This document shows positions 1 to 7,357 of a stretch of 64,000 bases of DNA, piece by piece (position 1 is the stretch's first letter; each line of letters opens with the position of its first letter). The notes beneath the pieces are model-generated. The model saw nothing but the letters and a program-made list of their open reading frames with translations, was not told the DNA's origin and made no database searches. This DNA is from Chryseobacterium sp. ISL-6 (GTDB lineage Bacteria > Bacteroidota > Bacteroidia > Flavobacteriales > Weeksellaceae): contig NZ_JAGGPT010000003.1 in assembly GCF_018613715.1 (NCBI RefSeq), positions 1 through 64,000 on the forward strand. Reading direction: 5' to 3'. A program made the translations under genes and the position numbers.

Positions 1-44
1 TTTTTGCTGACGATTTACATACAGAGAACGTATTGATGCAGTAA
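1..44 (+). CDS. C-terminal tail of an upstream gene (partial)
   Basis: Only 13 codons and the TAA stop at 42-44 are visible in frame 3, reading FADDLHTENVLMQ. The next gene starts 11 bp later on the same strand, so the two are probably co-transcribed. In Hachiman systems the helicase HamB is preceded by the DUF1837 nuclease HamA, and this tail would be in the right place for hamA, but 13 residues cannot establish identity. Confidence 0.5.
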   Translation, partial: FADDLHTENVLMQ

Positions 45-55
45 TAAGACAACAT

Positions 56-2476
56 TTGGACGTCGCTAAAAAAGTGTCGAAAAGCCAACCTCGTATTGTT
101 AGTATTCTGAACATATTTGAACTTGGATTAAATATTTTGCACAAAAATGCAATCTGGACAAATACAAAGTTCAATGATAAAATTAGAGAATTGTGTAAAA
201 TTAAAGCAGATATGGGAATGCTCGAACTTTTACCATCACAACGAAAAGCTTTAGGCGACAATCTACTAGATGTTGCAGCCAATGTCACTGTATTACAGAT
301 GCCAACAAGTGCAGGAAAAACTCTTCTTGCCGAATTCAATATCATAATTACTAAAGCGCTTAGAGCAGATGCAAAAATAGTATATATTGTACCCTCACGA
401 GCGTTGGTAAACCAAGTATACTTTGATTTAAAATCCGATCTTGGAGAACTGGGTTTTGCTATTGAAAAAACCTCATCGGCTATTGAAATTGATCCTACCG
501 AAAATTCATTTCTAACTGGAGATGAGAAAATTGATGTGCTTGTGTCAACTCCTGAAAAATTAGATTTATTAATTAGGAGAAGACACCCATCTGTAGAAGA
601 TGTCTCAATGTTCATAGTAGATGAAGCACATACAATACAAAATGGAGAAAGAGGTGCAAAATTAGAATTACTGCTAGCTATCTTACGGAGGGAAAAGCCC
701 AATGCTAAATATATGCTTCTTTCACCCTTTATTAAAAATGCTAATGAAACCATTACAGAGTGGCTCGGTGGAGGGAATTCAATTTTTGTAGATTGGAAAC
801 CTTCTGAAAAATTAATAATTGGTCTTAACACAAAAATCAACAAAACTAAAAACGAAATTCATCTTGAGGTCCTAAATTCACCTTATGATTCAATAAAACC
901 AATTGAAAAAACTGTTTTCAATAATCCTTATCAGATTGAAAGCTCTGGTGAAAAAGATAAAATTTTTGAATTTTCAATCAAACATTTTTCTGAAAGTGAT
1001 AAGACTATGCTGATTTTATGTTATGGAAAAGGTACTGCAAATAGCAGAGCTGATTTTATTTATAATAGAATCGAGAAAAATAGTTTATCTGATGATGTTA
1101 AACTTGTGAAAAAATTCATTGAAGACGAAGTTGGTAGCGGGACAACATTATCAAAGGTTATCAGTAAAGGAATTGTGACTCATCACTCTGGCATGTCGGA
1201 TGAGACCAAGCTACTTGTCGAACATTTAATCCGACAAAAGCAAATTCAGTATGTTTGTGCTACTACTACCATTGCAGAAGGTGTGAACTTCCCGGTATCT
1301 TCAGTTTTTTTTGATGACTTCAGAAGAGGGCAGCACAGTAGGCTAGATTCTAATGATTTTTGGAATATTGCTGGAAGAGCGGGTCGAACTCTTGTAGATA
1401 ATTACGGAAAAATAATAATGCCTTTTAACAGTGCGGCTAACATCAATAATGCTAAGGAACTAATAAAAGACAGTGCAAATGTTTTAACAAGTGTACTAGC
1501 TCAGCTGTTTGACAATGCAGATTCAATCGAAAGAAGCTTAACTACACCTAACGGATTCACACATTTATTTAGTAATTATTCTGACTCTCTTGTCCCTCTG
1601 TTCCAATATTTTGTGCACTTACTGAATGTGAGTGAGCACGAATATTACATCACAGAAATAGAGGACCTATTTAAGGATTCATTACAATATCACCTGCTGG
1701 ATGATAATGATAAGCGTGAGAAATTCATATCAATATGCAAATCAATTTATTTACATCTTCAAAATAATTATAAAGACCGAGGAGTTATAGCATTTGCTGA
1801 TAAAACAGGATTTTCTGTGCCATCAGTATTAAATGTCATGAGAGAAGCACGTTCAAATATTGAAATAAGAGATCTCTCTACTTGGTCAAAAGAACAATTG
1901 TTTGACAGTTCCAATCAACAAAATTTAACTGAAAAAATAAAGGTTATAGCGGCACTGAGAGAAACAAGATTAGGTGTTCAAGCCAATACACCATTCAATG
2001 CAGAACTTTATGCAAAGATTATAATAGATTGGGTAAAAGGTGATAATTTGGTTAGTATTGCAAATTTGCATCCGACTTTTAATATTCAAGATGCAAATGC
2101 ACACGATACAGAAAATCGAATAACAAATTTCGTAAAAAAAATGAACGACATCAGATTTAAAGCATCTTGGGGACTCAGCGTATTAGAAGGCATTGTTAAG
2201 GGAGATACTGATATTAAAGATTCGCATATCCCATCTCTGGTATACTTTGGGGTTGATAATGAAAAATCACTTGCTTTTAGGATGATTGGTGTTCCTCGAT
2301 CACTGGCTTTTTCATTTCAAAATCTTATTGAAGGAAATTTAAATGAATATTCTTACAGATCACTTAGAAATACTGTAAGTTCTCTAACTAATAATGATTG
2401 GGACGATTTTAGACCACGGAATTCCTCTTTGACAGGGATGGAATGGAAAAGAATTTCAGAAATTCTAGTGAAATAA
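56..2476 (+). CDS. Ski2-like superfamily 2 DEAH helicase, HamB-like
   Basis: This 806-residue protein is an SF2 helicase. The sequence shows a Walker A motif (MPTSAGKT, residues 82-89), motif Ia (PSRALV near 113), motif Ib (STPEKLD near 164), DEAH (189-192), THHSGMSD (375-382), TTIAEGVNFP (404-413) and the motif VI sequence NIAGRAGRT (437-445). This order is that of the Ski2/Hel308 group, which includes HamB of the Hachiman anti-phage system, where the helicase senses damaged DNA and licenses the HamA nuclease. The start is uncertain: an in-frame stop lies at 8-10, no ATG or GTG follows, and TTG at 56 is the first usual codon. A short intergenic gap to an upstream gene and location in a defence-rich region fit a defence role; the partner gene lies outside the window. 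Confidence 0.75.
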   Translation: MDVAKKVSKSQPRIVSILNIFELGLNILHKNAIWTNTKFNDKIRELCKIKADMGMLELLPSQRKALGDNLLDVAANVTVLQMPTSAGKTLLAEFNIIITKALRADAKIVYIVPSRALVNQVYFDLKSDLGELGFAIEKTSSAIEIDPTENSFLTGDEKIDVLVSTPEKLDLLIRRRHPSVEDVSMFIVDEAHTIQNGERGAKLELLLAILRREKPNAKYMLLSPFIKNANETITEWLGGGNSIFVDWKPSEKLIIGLNTKINKTKNEIHLEVLNSPYDSIKPIEKTVFNNPYQIESSGEKDKIFEFSIKHFSESDKTMLILCYGKGTANSRADFIYNRIEKNSLSDDVKLVKKFIEDEVGSGTTLSKVISKGIVTHHSGMSDETKLLVEHLIRQKQIQYVCATTTIAEGVNFPVSSVFFDDFRRGQHSRLDSNDFWNIAGRAGRTLVDNYGKIIMPFNSAANINNAKELIKDSANVLTSVLAQLFDNADSIERSLTTPNGFTHLFSNYSDSLVPLFQYFVHLLNVSEHEYYITEIEDLFKDSLQYHLLDDNDKREKFISICKSIYLHLQNNYKDRGVIAFADKTGFSVPSVLNVMREARSNIEIRDLSTWSKEQLFDSSNQQNLTEKIKVIAALRETRLGVQANTPFNAELYAKIIIDWVKGDNLVSIANLHPTFNIQDANAHDTENRITNFVKKMNDIRFKASWGLSVLEGIVKGDTDIKDSHIPSLVYFGVDNEKSLAFRMIGVPRSLAFSFQNLIEGNLNEYSYRSLRNTVSSLTNNDWDDFRPRNSSLTGMEWKRISEILVK

Positions 2477-2607
2477 AGACACCATTTTCCTTTCTAAATA
2501 TCACTTTGTCATAATTCCAATTAAAGATTTTTCATATTCATTATCTTATAAAATTGATGAAACAGACACAAAGAAAAAAAAGCATATTTGAAATAGTATA
2601 AAAGTTT

Positions 2608-3039
2608 TTAATCGTCTTTTTCCATTCTGCTTCTCAAATCATTCATTCTACCAATATCATCCCAATCGCAGTCAAAGTCTTTCATATCTGCCTCAAAATT
2701 TAGACCCAAAAGTTGAACTCGTTCATTTAAATCATCCATTTTTTCTCTAAACTCTCCTACTTCACTTACATCGATCACGTAGTCCTTTATATTATCAAGT
2801 TCATTTGATATATGTTCAGAGAATAAATCGTGCAAATGTCTTTCAATCTTAAAAGTGTTAAAAATAGAGAAGTCTAAGTTGAAAGTGTCTTTTAAGTCTT
2901 CTAAAAGATCAACTGCCCTTTCAAGGTCGTACTCTCCGGAAAATAATTCATTTACAATATCTTCGGTTTTGGAAATTAAAGCTCTATTAACACTCCTGTT
3001 AAGCTTTGTGGACTCAACAAATTTCTTAAATAATAAGAT
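2608..3039 (-). pseudogene. Detached C-terminal part of the nSTAND3 gene, frameshifted
   Basis: Downstream of the stop of the nSTAND3 gene, a second minus-strand frame stays open for about 141 codons, beginning LFKKFVESTKLNRSVNRAL and ending RMNDLRSRMEKDD at 2608. This frame is closed by TAA at 3040-3042, immediately before it takes over, and the upstream frame closes at 3026-3028, so the two frames meet within 14 bases. The tail is acidic and probably helical. There is no ATG near its beginning; the first ATG-like starts are well inside. The simplest reading is one gene of about 735 residues broken by a single indel in an AT-rich run. Confidence 0.7.
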
Positions 3040-4816
3040 TTAGTTCGTAGTTGTTATGTAAAGCCTCCCAATCTCTGATTTCTAATACAATTTTAACTAA
3101 GACTTTATTTTTATTTTCATTATTATCTTGTACAATATTGTTTATTATTGTGGCAACATGAATAAGATCATAATTTATATTTTTTGGTCTAAGATAATGC
3201 TCATAATTTCTCATCAAGTTATCTTTAAAGTCTTCGGTAACCGCGATCTGATTTGTACTTACCATTGAAAGAAACAAATCTGAGAGTTGCTTCACATATT
3301 GAACTGAATTAAACATCTTTGCTATTTCCAGTCGATCAGTTCCAACAAAATTTATTAAAAAATCTTTTAATGATGGATTAATAAAATCGACAGTACCACT
3401 CTTCCTTATAATGAATCCTTTATCCAGTTTTTCAATACTTCTTGTGAAAGGATGTACAGGAATTGAAGGATCATCATTGCCGAAGATTTCAAGCCTTTTA
3501 TTGAATGCCTTATTAAGTAAACTTTCTTCAACCTTTCCATCAAAAGTTAATAATGTATTTAAGACCCAACGATCAAAATGATTTATTTGATGCTCATAAG
3601 CTTTCCTCCATATTTCAGATGGGTTCCTAAAATTTGCTACAATATACTTTAGATATTCATCTGGTCGAAAGTTTTTAACATTTTCATTTAACGTAATGAA
3701 TTCAACAGAACGTGGATTAAAGTTTTGATGAGATACGATATATTCAATTACCCTTCTGTTATAAAAAACACTCTTTAAAACATCACTCATTTCAGATTCC
3801 TCAATATGATTTCTAAGAAGTTGTTCTTTGATGCCTTTGGAATATTCGGTAAGGTGAAAGACCTTTTCATTAATCGTTCTACTAAACCTTGTAAATCTAT
3901 CAGACTCATTGATTACTGTATTTAAAATTATACTTCTGGTCGTAAATATGAGCTTCTTATTGACCATTTTTTTAATGCGTCCTATAATTCCTATCAATGC
4001 ACTCTCACTACCTTGTGCTTTATTAACCTCCATTGCGTTGCTACCTAAGAAATCATCAAAGTAAAATATCTGTTTTGAATCATCATTCCTAATTACTTTT
4101 TCAATATCCTTAATATCGTCCATAATGTAAAGCAATTCGTAGCCTTGACTAATGTTTTCATACGTCAGCATCTCTGCTAATGTAGTCTTACCCACCCCCG
4201 GTTCTCCAGTAATAATAATGAAATTATTTGTTTTCAAATTCTCTCTAACCTGATCTAACAAAGGTGTTCTTACATAAATGCGTATTCTTTTTTTTAGTTC
4301 ATCTTCAACAAAGTCGGACGAACGAAACTGAAGGTCAGAGTTTAATATTTTACTAAGTATTGAAGTATCAGAAAACCAAAGTTTATAGTGAGCAGTAAGA
4401 ACATTCTCATGAAGTTCTAATAATCTATTGAGATCTTTTTTCCCATAAATATCATGCAAATTCCGAATATATGGTTGAAACACATCACTTATTTTCTTGA
4501 TTTGTCCAACGCTAAGATCTACTGATGTAGCGAAAATATAATTATTCGGATTAAGTTTTATAACTTTATCAACTTCTTCATTTTCAAGCTTACTTAACAT
4601 ACCTTTGAATCCTGTACGATAATAATGTTTAACTTGTCCTACATGCTCATGCATTTTACCTTCAATAGAATACAGAAAATCTATTCCTTGATCTTTACCT
4701 TCTTTAAAAGTCCTGTATTTAACTGAAGAATCTGCTCCCTCCCGCGCATTTAAAAGATCACAAACTAATTCTTCTAAATCTGTACTGTTTAAAGTTGAAA
4801 AATCATAATCGGCCAT
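3026..4816 (-). CDS. Mrr-like nuclease fused to an nSTAND3 NTPase (truncated by frameshift)
   Basis: The 596-residue product begins with a restriction-endonuclease-like domain: DLEELVCDLL near 13-22, the acidic residue in QGIDFLYS (D46) and the QVK signature (61-63), as in Mrr-type PD-(D/E)XK enzymes. An NTPase follows, with Walker A ITGEPGVGKTT (202-212) and a Walker B of the form FYFDDFLG typical of the nSTAND3 family. STAND proteins with nuclease N-termini act in phage defence by sensing an invader component with their C-terminal region and firing the nuclease. Here the sensor end is cut: the frame stops at 3026-3028 and continues in another frame. The gene stands alone on this strand, in a defence-rich neighbourhood. 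Function may be lost unless frameshifting occurs. Confidence 0.8.
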   Translation of the reverse strand: MADYDFSTLNSTDLEELVCDLLNAREGADSSVKYRTFKEGKDQGIDFLYSIEGKMHEHVGQVKHYYRTGFKGMLSKLENEEVDKVIKLNPNNYIFATSVDLSVGQIKKISDVFQPYIRNLHDIYGKKDLNRLLELHENVLTAHYKLWFSDTSILSKILNSDLQFRSSDFVEDELKKRIRIYVRTPLLDQVRENLKTNNFIIITGEPGVGKTTLAEMLTYENISQGYELLYIMDDIKDIEKVIRNDDSKQIFYFDDFLGSNAMEVNKAQGSESALIGIIGRIKKMVNKKLIFTTRSIILNTVINESDRFTRFSRTINEKVFHLTEYSKGIKEQLLRNHIEESEMSDVLKSVFYNRRVIEYIVSHQNFNPRSVEFITLNENVKNFRPDEYLKYIVANFRNPSEIWRKAYEHQINHFDRWVLNTLLTFDGKVEESLLNKAFNKRLEIFGNDDPSIPVHPFTRSIEKLDKGFIIRKSGTVDFINPSLKDFLINFVGTDRLEIAKMFNSVQYVKQLSDLFLSMVSTNQIAVTEDFKDNLMRNYEHYLRPKNINYDLIHVATIINNIVQDNNENKNKVLVKIVLEIRDWEALHNNYELNLII

Positions 4817-4856
4817 GGTTAAATCATTTAAATATGAAAATATGATTTTTTTTACT

Positions 4857-4880
4857 GTTATATAAATTTGTTATATAAAA
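4857..4880. repeat. Direct repeat in the nSTAND3 gene promoter region
   Basis: The sequence GTTATATAAA occurs twice, separated by three bases, about 40 bp upstream of the nSTAND3 start. It could be an operator or just an AT-rich promoter. The rest of 4817-5083 is AT-rich with no other recognisable element except the ATCGTTTTTTGAGATT motif listed separately. Confidence 0.3.
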
Positions 4881-5058
4881 TCTAAAACTTTTATATTTTA
4901 CCTCAATTACACTTTATATCAATAATCTAAGTTTTCTAAAATAACTTACTTACATATCATATTAGAAGAGAGTAGCTAAAAAAAATCAGCGTCATTTTAT
5001 TTTATTTATTATATTGAACTTACTAAAGTAAAAGCAATGGATAAGGATACTAATTCTG

Positions 5059-5076
5059 ATCGTTTTTTGAGATTTA
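5059..5076 (-). repeat. Recurrent motif AATCTCAAAAAACGAT, copy 1
   Basis: On the minus strand this reads TAAATCTCAAAAAACGAT, just downstream of the 98-residue gene. Near-identical copies occur at 7169-7185, 10755-10770, 11367-11385 and 11523-11541, with a looser variant at 5384-5400. All copies lie on the minus strand at gene boundaries. Confidence 0.5.
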
Positions 5077-5083
5077 TTCATTT

Positions 5084-5380
5084 CTATTTTACTCTCTCGG
5101 TTATTACATCGAATTTTTCCATCAATAGTAGCTTATAAAGTTCTGTGACTTCCTTCCAATCTTTAGCCTGATACTTGGTTTGTCGTCCTTCGAAAATTAC
5201 AAAAAGTGATAAATCTTTATTTACTTCAATTACATTTTCATCATCGGTTATAACTGAAACCCAAAATGCTCCATGTTCGTCATCCATTAATTTAATGTCT
5301 GATATAGCTTTTACTATGTCCTTTTCATCAATATTATCTTTTTGATAGCCGCTTGCATATTGAATATAATTTTCTGTCAT
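5084..5380 (-). CDS. Small cytosolic protein of unknown function
   Basis: The 98-residue acidic protein (start MTENYIQYASGYQKDN) has no signal peptide or membrane segment. Alternating strands (AFWVSVITDDENVIEV, LSLFVIFEG) followed by a C-terminal helix suggest a small alpha/beta fold, vaguely like small immunity proteins of the Imm1 type, but I do not recognise it with confidence. Just upstream of its ATG is a variant of the TCTCAAAAAACGAT motif that recurs in this region, and upstream of that is an attC-like structured sequence, so it may be part of a cassette-like unit. Confidence 0.55.
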   Translation of the reverse strand: MTENYIQYASGYQKDNIDEKDIVKAISDIKLMDDEHGAFWVSVITDDENVIEVNKDLSLFVIFEGRQTKYQAKDWKEVTELYKLLLMEKFDVITERVK

Positions 5381-5413
5381 ATTATCGTTTTGTGAGAATT
5401 AGTTCGATCTATC

Positions 5414-5552
5414 ATTAACGTATAGTGGCTTTGTGATGGTGGGCAATCGAAGCACAAATATTCAATTTTGCACAAAAGTTCAATCGAAGAAATACCGTTG
5501 AACTTTGCAGTTTCGCTCTACTACTTTTGCCAAACATGTTCATGTTGGCTGC
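5414..5552 (-). repeat. attC-like structured intergenic repeat, site A
   Basis: The segment begins TTAACGTATAGTGGCTTTGTG and ends TTTTGCCAAACATGTTCATGTTGGC. Head and tail match, with divergence, those of the clearer site at 6341-6475. It lies directly downstream of the minus-strand pair 5561-6300. The core pairing is weaker than in site B, so identity rests mainly on similarity to that site. Confidence 0.45.
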
Positions 5553-5560
5553 AGTATTTT

Positions 5561-5839
5561 TTAATTTTCGATAACATAATCATATCCAATTTCTTTAATT
5601 CCTTTAAAATCTTGTTTTAATTTTCGTTGAGATAAAACTCCTTCTTTATTAAGTTTTGCGAGAATTTTTTTAAGTTTTAAAATAGTTGATTTATTTTCAA
5701 GCATAAATTTATGTTCCGAAACCGGAAAACCCATATTTTTTAAAATTGAACTTGGGGTAATTACAAACTTGTTTTTACTTGTATGAAGTTTGAGAAATTC
5801 AGTGATTTTTACTTGGTCAAGTTCTTCTAAATTTACCAT
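5561..5839 (-). CDS. Small protein of unknown function, coupled to the lipoprotein gene
   Basis: The protein has 92 residues from the ATG at 5837-5839 (MVNLEELDQVKITEFL). A TTG three codons upstream would also be possible, but the ATG overlaps the stop of the preceding gene, which is a typical translational coupling. It is basic, lacks a signal peptide, and has a winged-helix-like pattern (FLKLHTSKNKFVITPSSILK, KLNKEGVLSQRKLK). I do not recognise the family. Together with the lipoprotein gene it forms a two-gene unit bounded on both sides by attC-like repeats. Confidence 0.55.
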   Translation of the reverse strand: MVNLEELDQVKITEFLKLHTSKNKFVITPSSILKNMGFPVSEHKFMLENKSTILKLKKILAKLNKEGVLSQRKLKQDFKGIKEIGYDYVIEN

Positions 5840-6300
5840 TCTCTCCAATTTTCGGTAAGATCTTCTTCTGGTTTATTATAGCCTTTTTTACTACTTGATA
5901 AAATTATTATTTCAACAATTTGTTCTCGTTCAGAAGTTTCTATTAGCTCAAAATTGCATTTTTCATTCAGCTTGTTTAATTTTTCAACAATGTTTTTTAC
6001 GATATTCATTCCATCTTCTTTTGATTTTGAATTTGAAATTTCAGAAAGATAATTTGTTAGAATTTTCCCGCATTCTTCAACGTCATTTTTTGAATATGAT
6101 GGATTTGCGGTTTCCATATATTCAATCATTGATTTTTTTAGAAATACAATTTGGCTTTCAAAACTTGGTTCCTCTTTTAAATCCATTTTTTCAATTTTAC
6201 TAGTTTTTTGTTCAGAAATTTGAAGCTTATTATCTTGTCCGTTACAAGATTTTGTAATGAAAATCAAGGCTGAAAAAATAAAAATTGAATTTTGTTTCAT
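5833..6300 (-). CDS. Putative lipoprotein of unknown function
   Basis: The 155-residue protein has an N-terminal hydrophobic segment followed by a lipobox-like TKSC (Cys19), so it is probably exported and lipidated. The mature part is charged and helical with no recognised domain. The stop overlaps the start of the next gene (5839). Both genes lie between two attC-like sites, which suggests acquisition as one cassette. Confidence 0.6.
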   Translation of the reverse strand: MKQNSIFIFSALIFITKSCNGQDNKLQISEQKTSKIEKMDLKEEPSFESQIVFLKKSMIEYMETANPSYSKNDVEECGKILTNYLSEISNSKSKEDGMNIVKNIVEKLNKLNEKCNFELIETSEREQIVEIIILSSSKKGYNKPEEDLTENWREW

Positions 6301-6340
6301 TGTGTAAATTTTCTTTTGATAACTGCTTTTTAATATTGCA

Positions 6341-6475
6341 GCTAACGTCCTGTGGCTTTGCGACTGCTGCGGAAATTGGAACTAAGTTCGCTTGGCTGGA
6401 CAAAACGAAATTAGGAAATTAAAACATAATTTGATAACTTAAAGCAGCTATAGCGCAAAACCGATGTTAGCGGCT
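6341..6475 (-). repeat. attC-like structured intergenic repeat, site B
   Basis: The ends are complementary in two boxes: GCTAAC at the left pairs with GTTAGC at the right, and GGCTTTGCG near the left end pairs (one mismatch) with CGCAAAACC near the right end, leaving a variable central part of about 90 bases. This two-box imperfect palindrome with R and L sites is how integron attC sites are built. It lies immediately downstream of the minus-strand DUF4468-like gene and upstream of the next gene pair, as expected for cassette boundaries. No integron integrase is visible in the window. Confidence 0.55.
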
Positions 6476-6480
6476 GTACG

Positions 6481-7032
6481 TTACCATTTATCTTCAACTG
6501 TTTTACCTTGCAAAAAATTTGATAAAGAAAGAATATTTGCATTAAAATACTCTTCAATACTATTTTTAGCATCTTCTTTTTTTAATTCACCTTTCTTATT
6601 AAATATAAAGAATGAAATTTCGCTTCCCGTAAAATTTAGCTTATAATTTGCCTCATTATACATTTCTAGTTCAATGATCTCGTATTTTACTTTATTATCT
6701 TTAAAAGAAAGTTCCGTTGTATATTTTGCTGTAAATGGTGCTTTTGCAAATCCATTTTTAATTGTGATAAAACTTGGCGCGAAAGTCACAAATTTCAAAT
6801 ATTCTCCATCTGTTTTACCTTTTATAACATCATCAGCGCTTTTGTAATTTTTATTGATATATTTTAAAGATTCATCGTATAACTGTTTAGCAGTTTTACC
6901 TTCTGCGTGAATTATTACAAAAGATTTCTCAATATTTCCCGAGTCTTTTAAACCTGTTGGAGTGACAGTTATTTTCTGTCCGAAACTAAAATTTGCAAAC
7001 ATTAGTAACAGTAAAAGCGTAATTTTTTTCAT
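6481..7032 (-). CDS. Secreted DUF4468-like protein
   Basis: The 183-residue protein has a clear Sec signal peptide (MKKITLLLLLMFANFSFGQ, cleavage after about residue 19). The mature part has the pattern of DUF4468 proteins of Bacteroidetes: a leading region ending in FVIIHAEGKTAKQLYDESL, then beta strands around KNGFAKAPFTAKYTTELSFKDNKVKYEI. These proteins are periplasmic or outer-membrane associated and their role is unknown. The stop directly abuts attC-like site B, and another related head/tail pair lies upstream at 7061-7150. Confidence 0.6.
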   Translation of the reverse strand: MKKITLLLLLMFANFSFGQKITVTPTGLKDSGNIEKSFVIIHAEGKTAKQLYDESLKYINKNYKSADDVIKGKTDGEYLKFVTFAPSFITIKNGFAKAPFTAKYTTELSFKDNKVKYEIIELEMYNEANYKLNFTGSEISFFIFNKKGELKKEDAKNSIEEYFNANILSLSNFLQGKTVEDKW

Positions 7033-7060
7033 AATAATATAGGTTTAAAGTTAAATATTA

Positions 7061-7150
7061 ATCGGATGTGTGGTCTTGTCGCCAACTTTCAAATTTACGC
7101 ATTGTGTCAATCCGATAGATATAACATACGTAAAGCCATTTATGTTACTA
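7061..7150 (-). repeat. attC-like structured intergenic repeat, site C (degenerate)
   Basis: ATCGGAT (7061-7067) pairs with ATCCGAT (7110-7116). The head TGTGGTCTTGTCG resembles TGTGGCTTTGCG of site B, and the tail GTAAAGCCATTTATGTTA resembles the site A and B tails. It lies just upstream of the DUF4468-like gene. Weaker than sites A and B. Confidence 0.35.
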
Positions 7151-7160
7151 AAATAAAATT

Positions 7161-7298
7161 TTATTTTGATCGTTTTTTGAGATTAATTATGTTAAAATCA
7201 TTTAATTTTTCGTCCCAAGTTTTATATTCTTTTTTCTTAAAGTCTAAAATTGATAATTCGCTCTCAGTGAGTAGCATTTGAAAAATTTCTTTAGTCAT
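7161..7298 (-). CDS. 45-residue ORF, possibly coding
   Basis: The frame starts at ATG 7296-7298 and reads MTKEIFQMLLTESELS, then a lysine-rich middle, ending NLKKRSK. The last codons contain one copy of the recurrent AATCTCAAAAAACGAT motif. There is no signal peptide. It may be a small gene or the remnant of a larger one; support is limited to start, length and its position between two minus-strand genes. Confidence 0.3.
   Translation of the reverse strand: MTKEIFQMLLTESELSILDFKKKEYKTWDEKLNDFNIINLKKRSK
7169..7185 (-). repeat. Recurrent motif AATCTCAAAAAACGAT, copy 2
   Basis: Minus strand TAATCTCAAAAAACGAT, overlapping the 3' end of the 45-residue ORF. It matches the copies at 5059, 10755, 11367 and 11523. 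Confidence 0.5.
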
Positions 7299-7357
7299 TA
7301 AATTCTACTAATTATATACTTGTCGATATCACATTTTCCAGCTATCCCAAATAAATT

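Noticed and set aside
2855..3043. 62-residue plus-strand ORF
   Set aside because: It lies opposite the out-of-frame tail of the nSTAND3 gene, which has the better amino-acid composition.
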